Assembly: GCA_044370375.1 (NCBI GenBank)
Contig: JBILVQ010000020.1
Span: forward strand, 1 to 22,859
Reading direction: 5' to 3'
DNA from: JBILVQ01 sp044370375
GTDB lineage: Bacteria > Bacteroidota > Bacteroidia > UBA4408
DNA: 22,859 bases
Shown: positions 22,676 to 22,859 of the stretch, in pieces
Position numbering within the stretch: the stretch's first letter is position 1
Layout of the letters: each line of letters begins with the position of its first letter
The notes under the pieces: generated by a model
Databases searched by the model: none
What the model was told of the DNA's origin: nothing
What the model saw: the letters and a program-made list of their open reading frames with translations, nothing else
Made by a program: the position numbers and the translations under genes

Positions 22676-22859
22676 AAACCAAGCTTTGTTGTTTCACCAA
22701 CTCGGCCTTTTCCGGGTTCCAGTTCTTCAACCCTTCACGAACGACTTTGGCCATGGATTGTTCATCAAAACTATTCCAGTAATGAGCAAGAGATCCGCCA
22801 ATTTCAGGCAAACTGGTAAGGTTGGAGCAGAAGGCAGGTTTCCCGAAGTAAAAGGCTTC
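22617..22859 (-). CDS. GT4-family glycosyltransferase, 3' end only
   Basis: The C-terminal 80 residues of a GT-B fold glycosyltransferase (GT4, Glycos_transf_1) whose start lies beyond the right edge. The first visible residues are EAFYFGKPAFCSNLTSLPEI followed by GGSLAHYW, the family's nucleotide-sugar region with its E-x7-E pattern (EAFYFGKP...LPEIGG), then FDEQSMAKVVREGL and the usual closing helix SWNKAADSYLQLYEEVL. No start codon should be taken inside the window; the first TTG in it is an internal Leu. It probably works on a surface glycan, fitting the ligase-like protein it converges on. Its last 20 codons, including the stop, overlap that gene by 59 nt. Confidence 0.9.
   Translation of the reverse strand, partial: EAFYFGKPAFCSNLTSLPEIGGSLAHYWNSFDEQSMAKVVREGLKNWNPEKAELVKQQSLVFSWNKAADSYLQLYEEVLR

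Noticed and set aside
1..22859. Mobile elements, CRISPR arrays, tRNA or rRNA genes
   Set aside because: No transposase or integrase frame, no regularly spaced repeats, and no cloverleaf or rRNA-like sequence was seen.

Overview
This window is a chromosomal segment from a member of the phylum Bacteroidota; I cannot place it below phylum from sequence alone. Four things point there. Several promoters carry the Bacteroidota-type -7 box TAnnTTTG, and start codons are generally preceded by A-rich leaders without a Shine-Dalgarno sequence. There is a PorP/SprF-family outer-membrane protein next to a protein with a type B (gliding-type) C-terminal sorting domain, both tied to the type IX secretion system. 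Family proteins typical of the phylum are present (DUF4271, a Bacteroidota-type HU, a tiny mS38-like basic protein). Finally, the order hemD, rnpA, yidD, S41 peptidase is familiar from Bacteroidota genomes. I see no insertion sequence, integrase, phage gene, CRISPR array, tRNA or rRNA. The DNA reads as core genome with a small surface-protein module inserted in it.

Layout. Bases 1-1388: 3' part of pyruvate kinase, cut by the window edge. 1459-2304: a secreted protein of unknown function with a lysine-rich tail. 2360-4231 (minus): an aminotransferase followed 3 nt later by a seven-helix membrane protein. 4317-5704 (plus): nadD overlapping an alpha/beta hydrolase by 4 nt, divergent from the aminotransferase. 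5701-6570 (minus): a GT-A glycosyltransferase convergent with the hydrolase. 6640-8409: S41 C-terminal processing protease number 1. 8611-10563: groES-groEL, followed by a strong intrinsic terminator. 10743-13638: a compact run of HU, a TPR protein, a 30-residue mS38-like basic protein and RNase G/E. 13645-15965 (minus): a short SprB-like T9SS-exported protein followed by its PorP/SprF-type partner (4-nt overlap). 15966-16387: a gene-free divergent spacer of about 420 bp. 16388-16951: a YceI-family protein. 16996-21061: DUF4271 membrane protein, hemD, rnpA, yidD and S41 protease number 2. 21086-22675: O-antigen ligase-like protein. 22617-22859 (minus): 3' end of a GT4 glycosyltransferase cut by the right edge.

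How the genes work together. The two S41 proteases are clear paralogs 11 kb apart and both keep the Ser-Lys-Gln catalytic residues; they should process or degrade envelope proteins. The SprB-like/PorP pair, YidD, the O-antigen ligase-like protein and the two glycosyltransferases all belong to envelope building. HU, the mS38-like protein, RNase G/E, RnpA and GroESL are nucleoid, ribosome, RNA-processing and folding functions. NadD, pyruvate kinase, the aminotransferase and HemD are central or cofactor metabolism.

I found no coherent new multi-gene system. The items most worth a second look are the 30-residue basic ORF before RNase G/E, a hairpin that covers the only ATG of the RNase gene, a 9-3-9 inverted repeat upstream of groES, a near-perfect Shine-Dalgarno in front of rnpA in a lineage that mostly ignores them, the 59-nt tail-to-tail overlap at the right edge, and the unassigned secreted and seven-helix membrane proteins.
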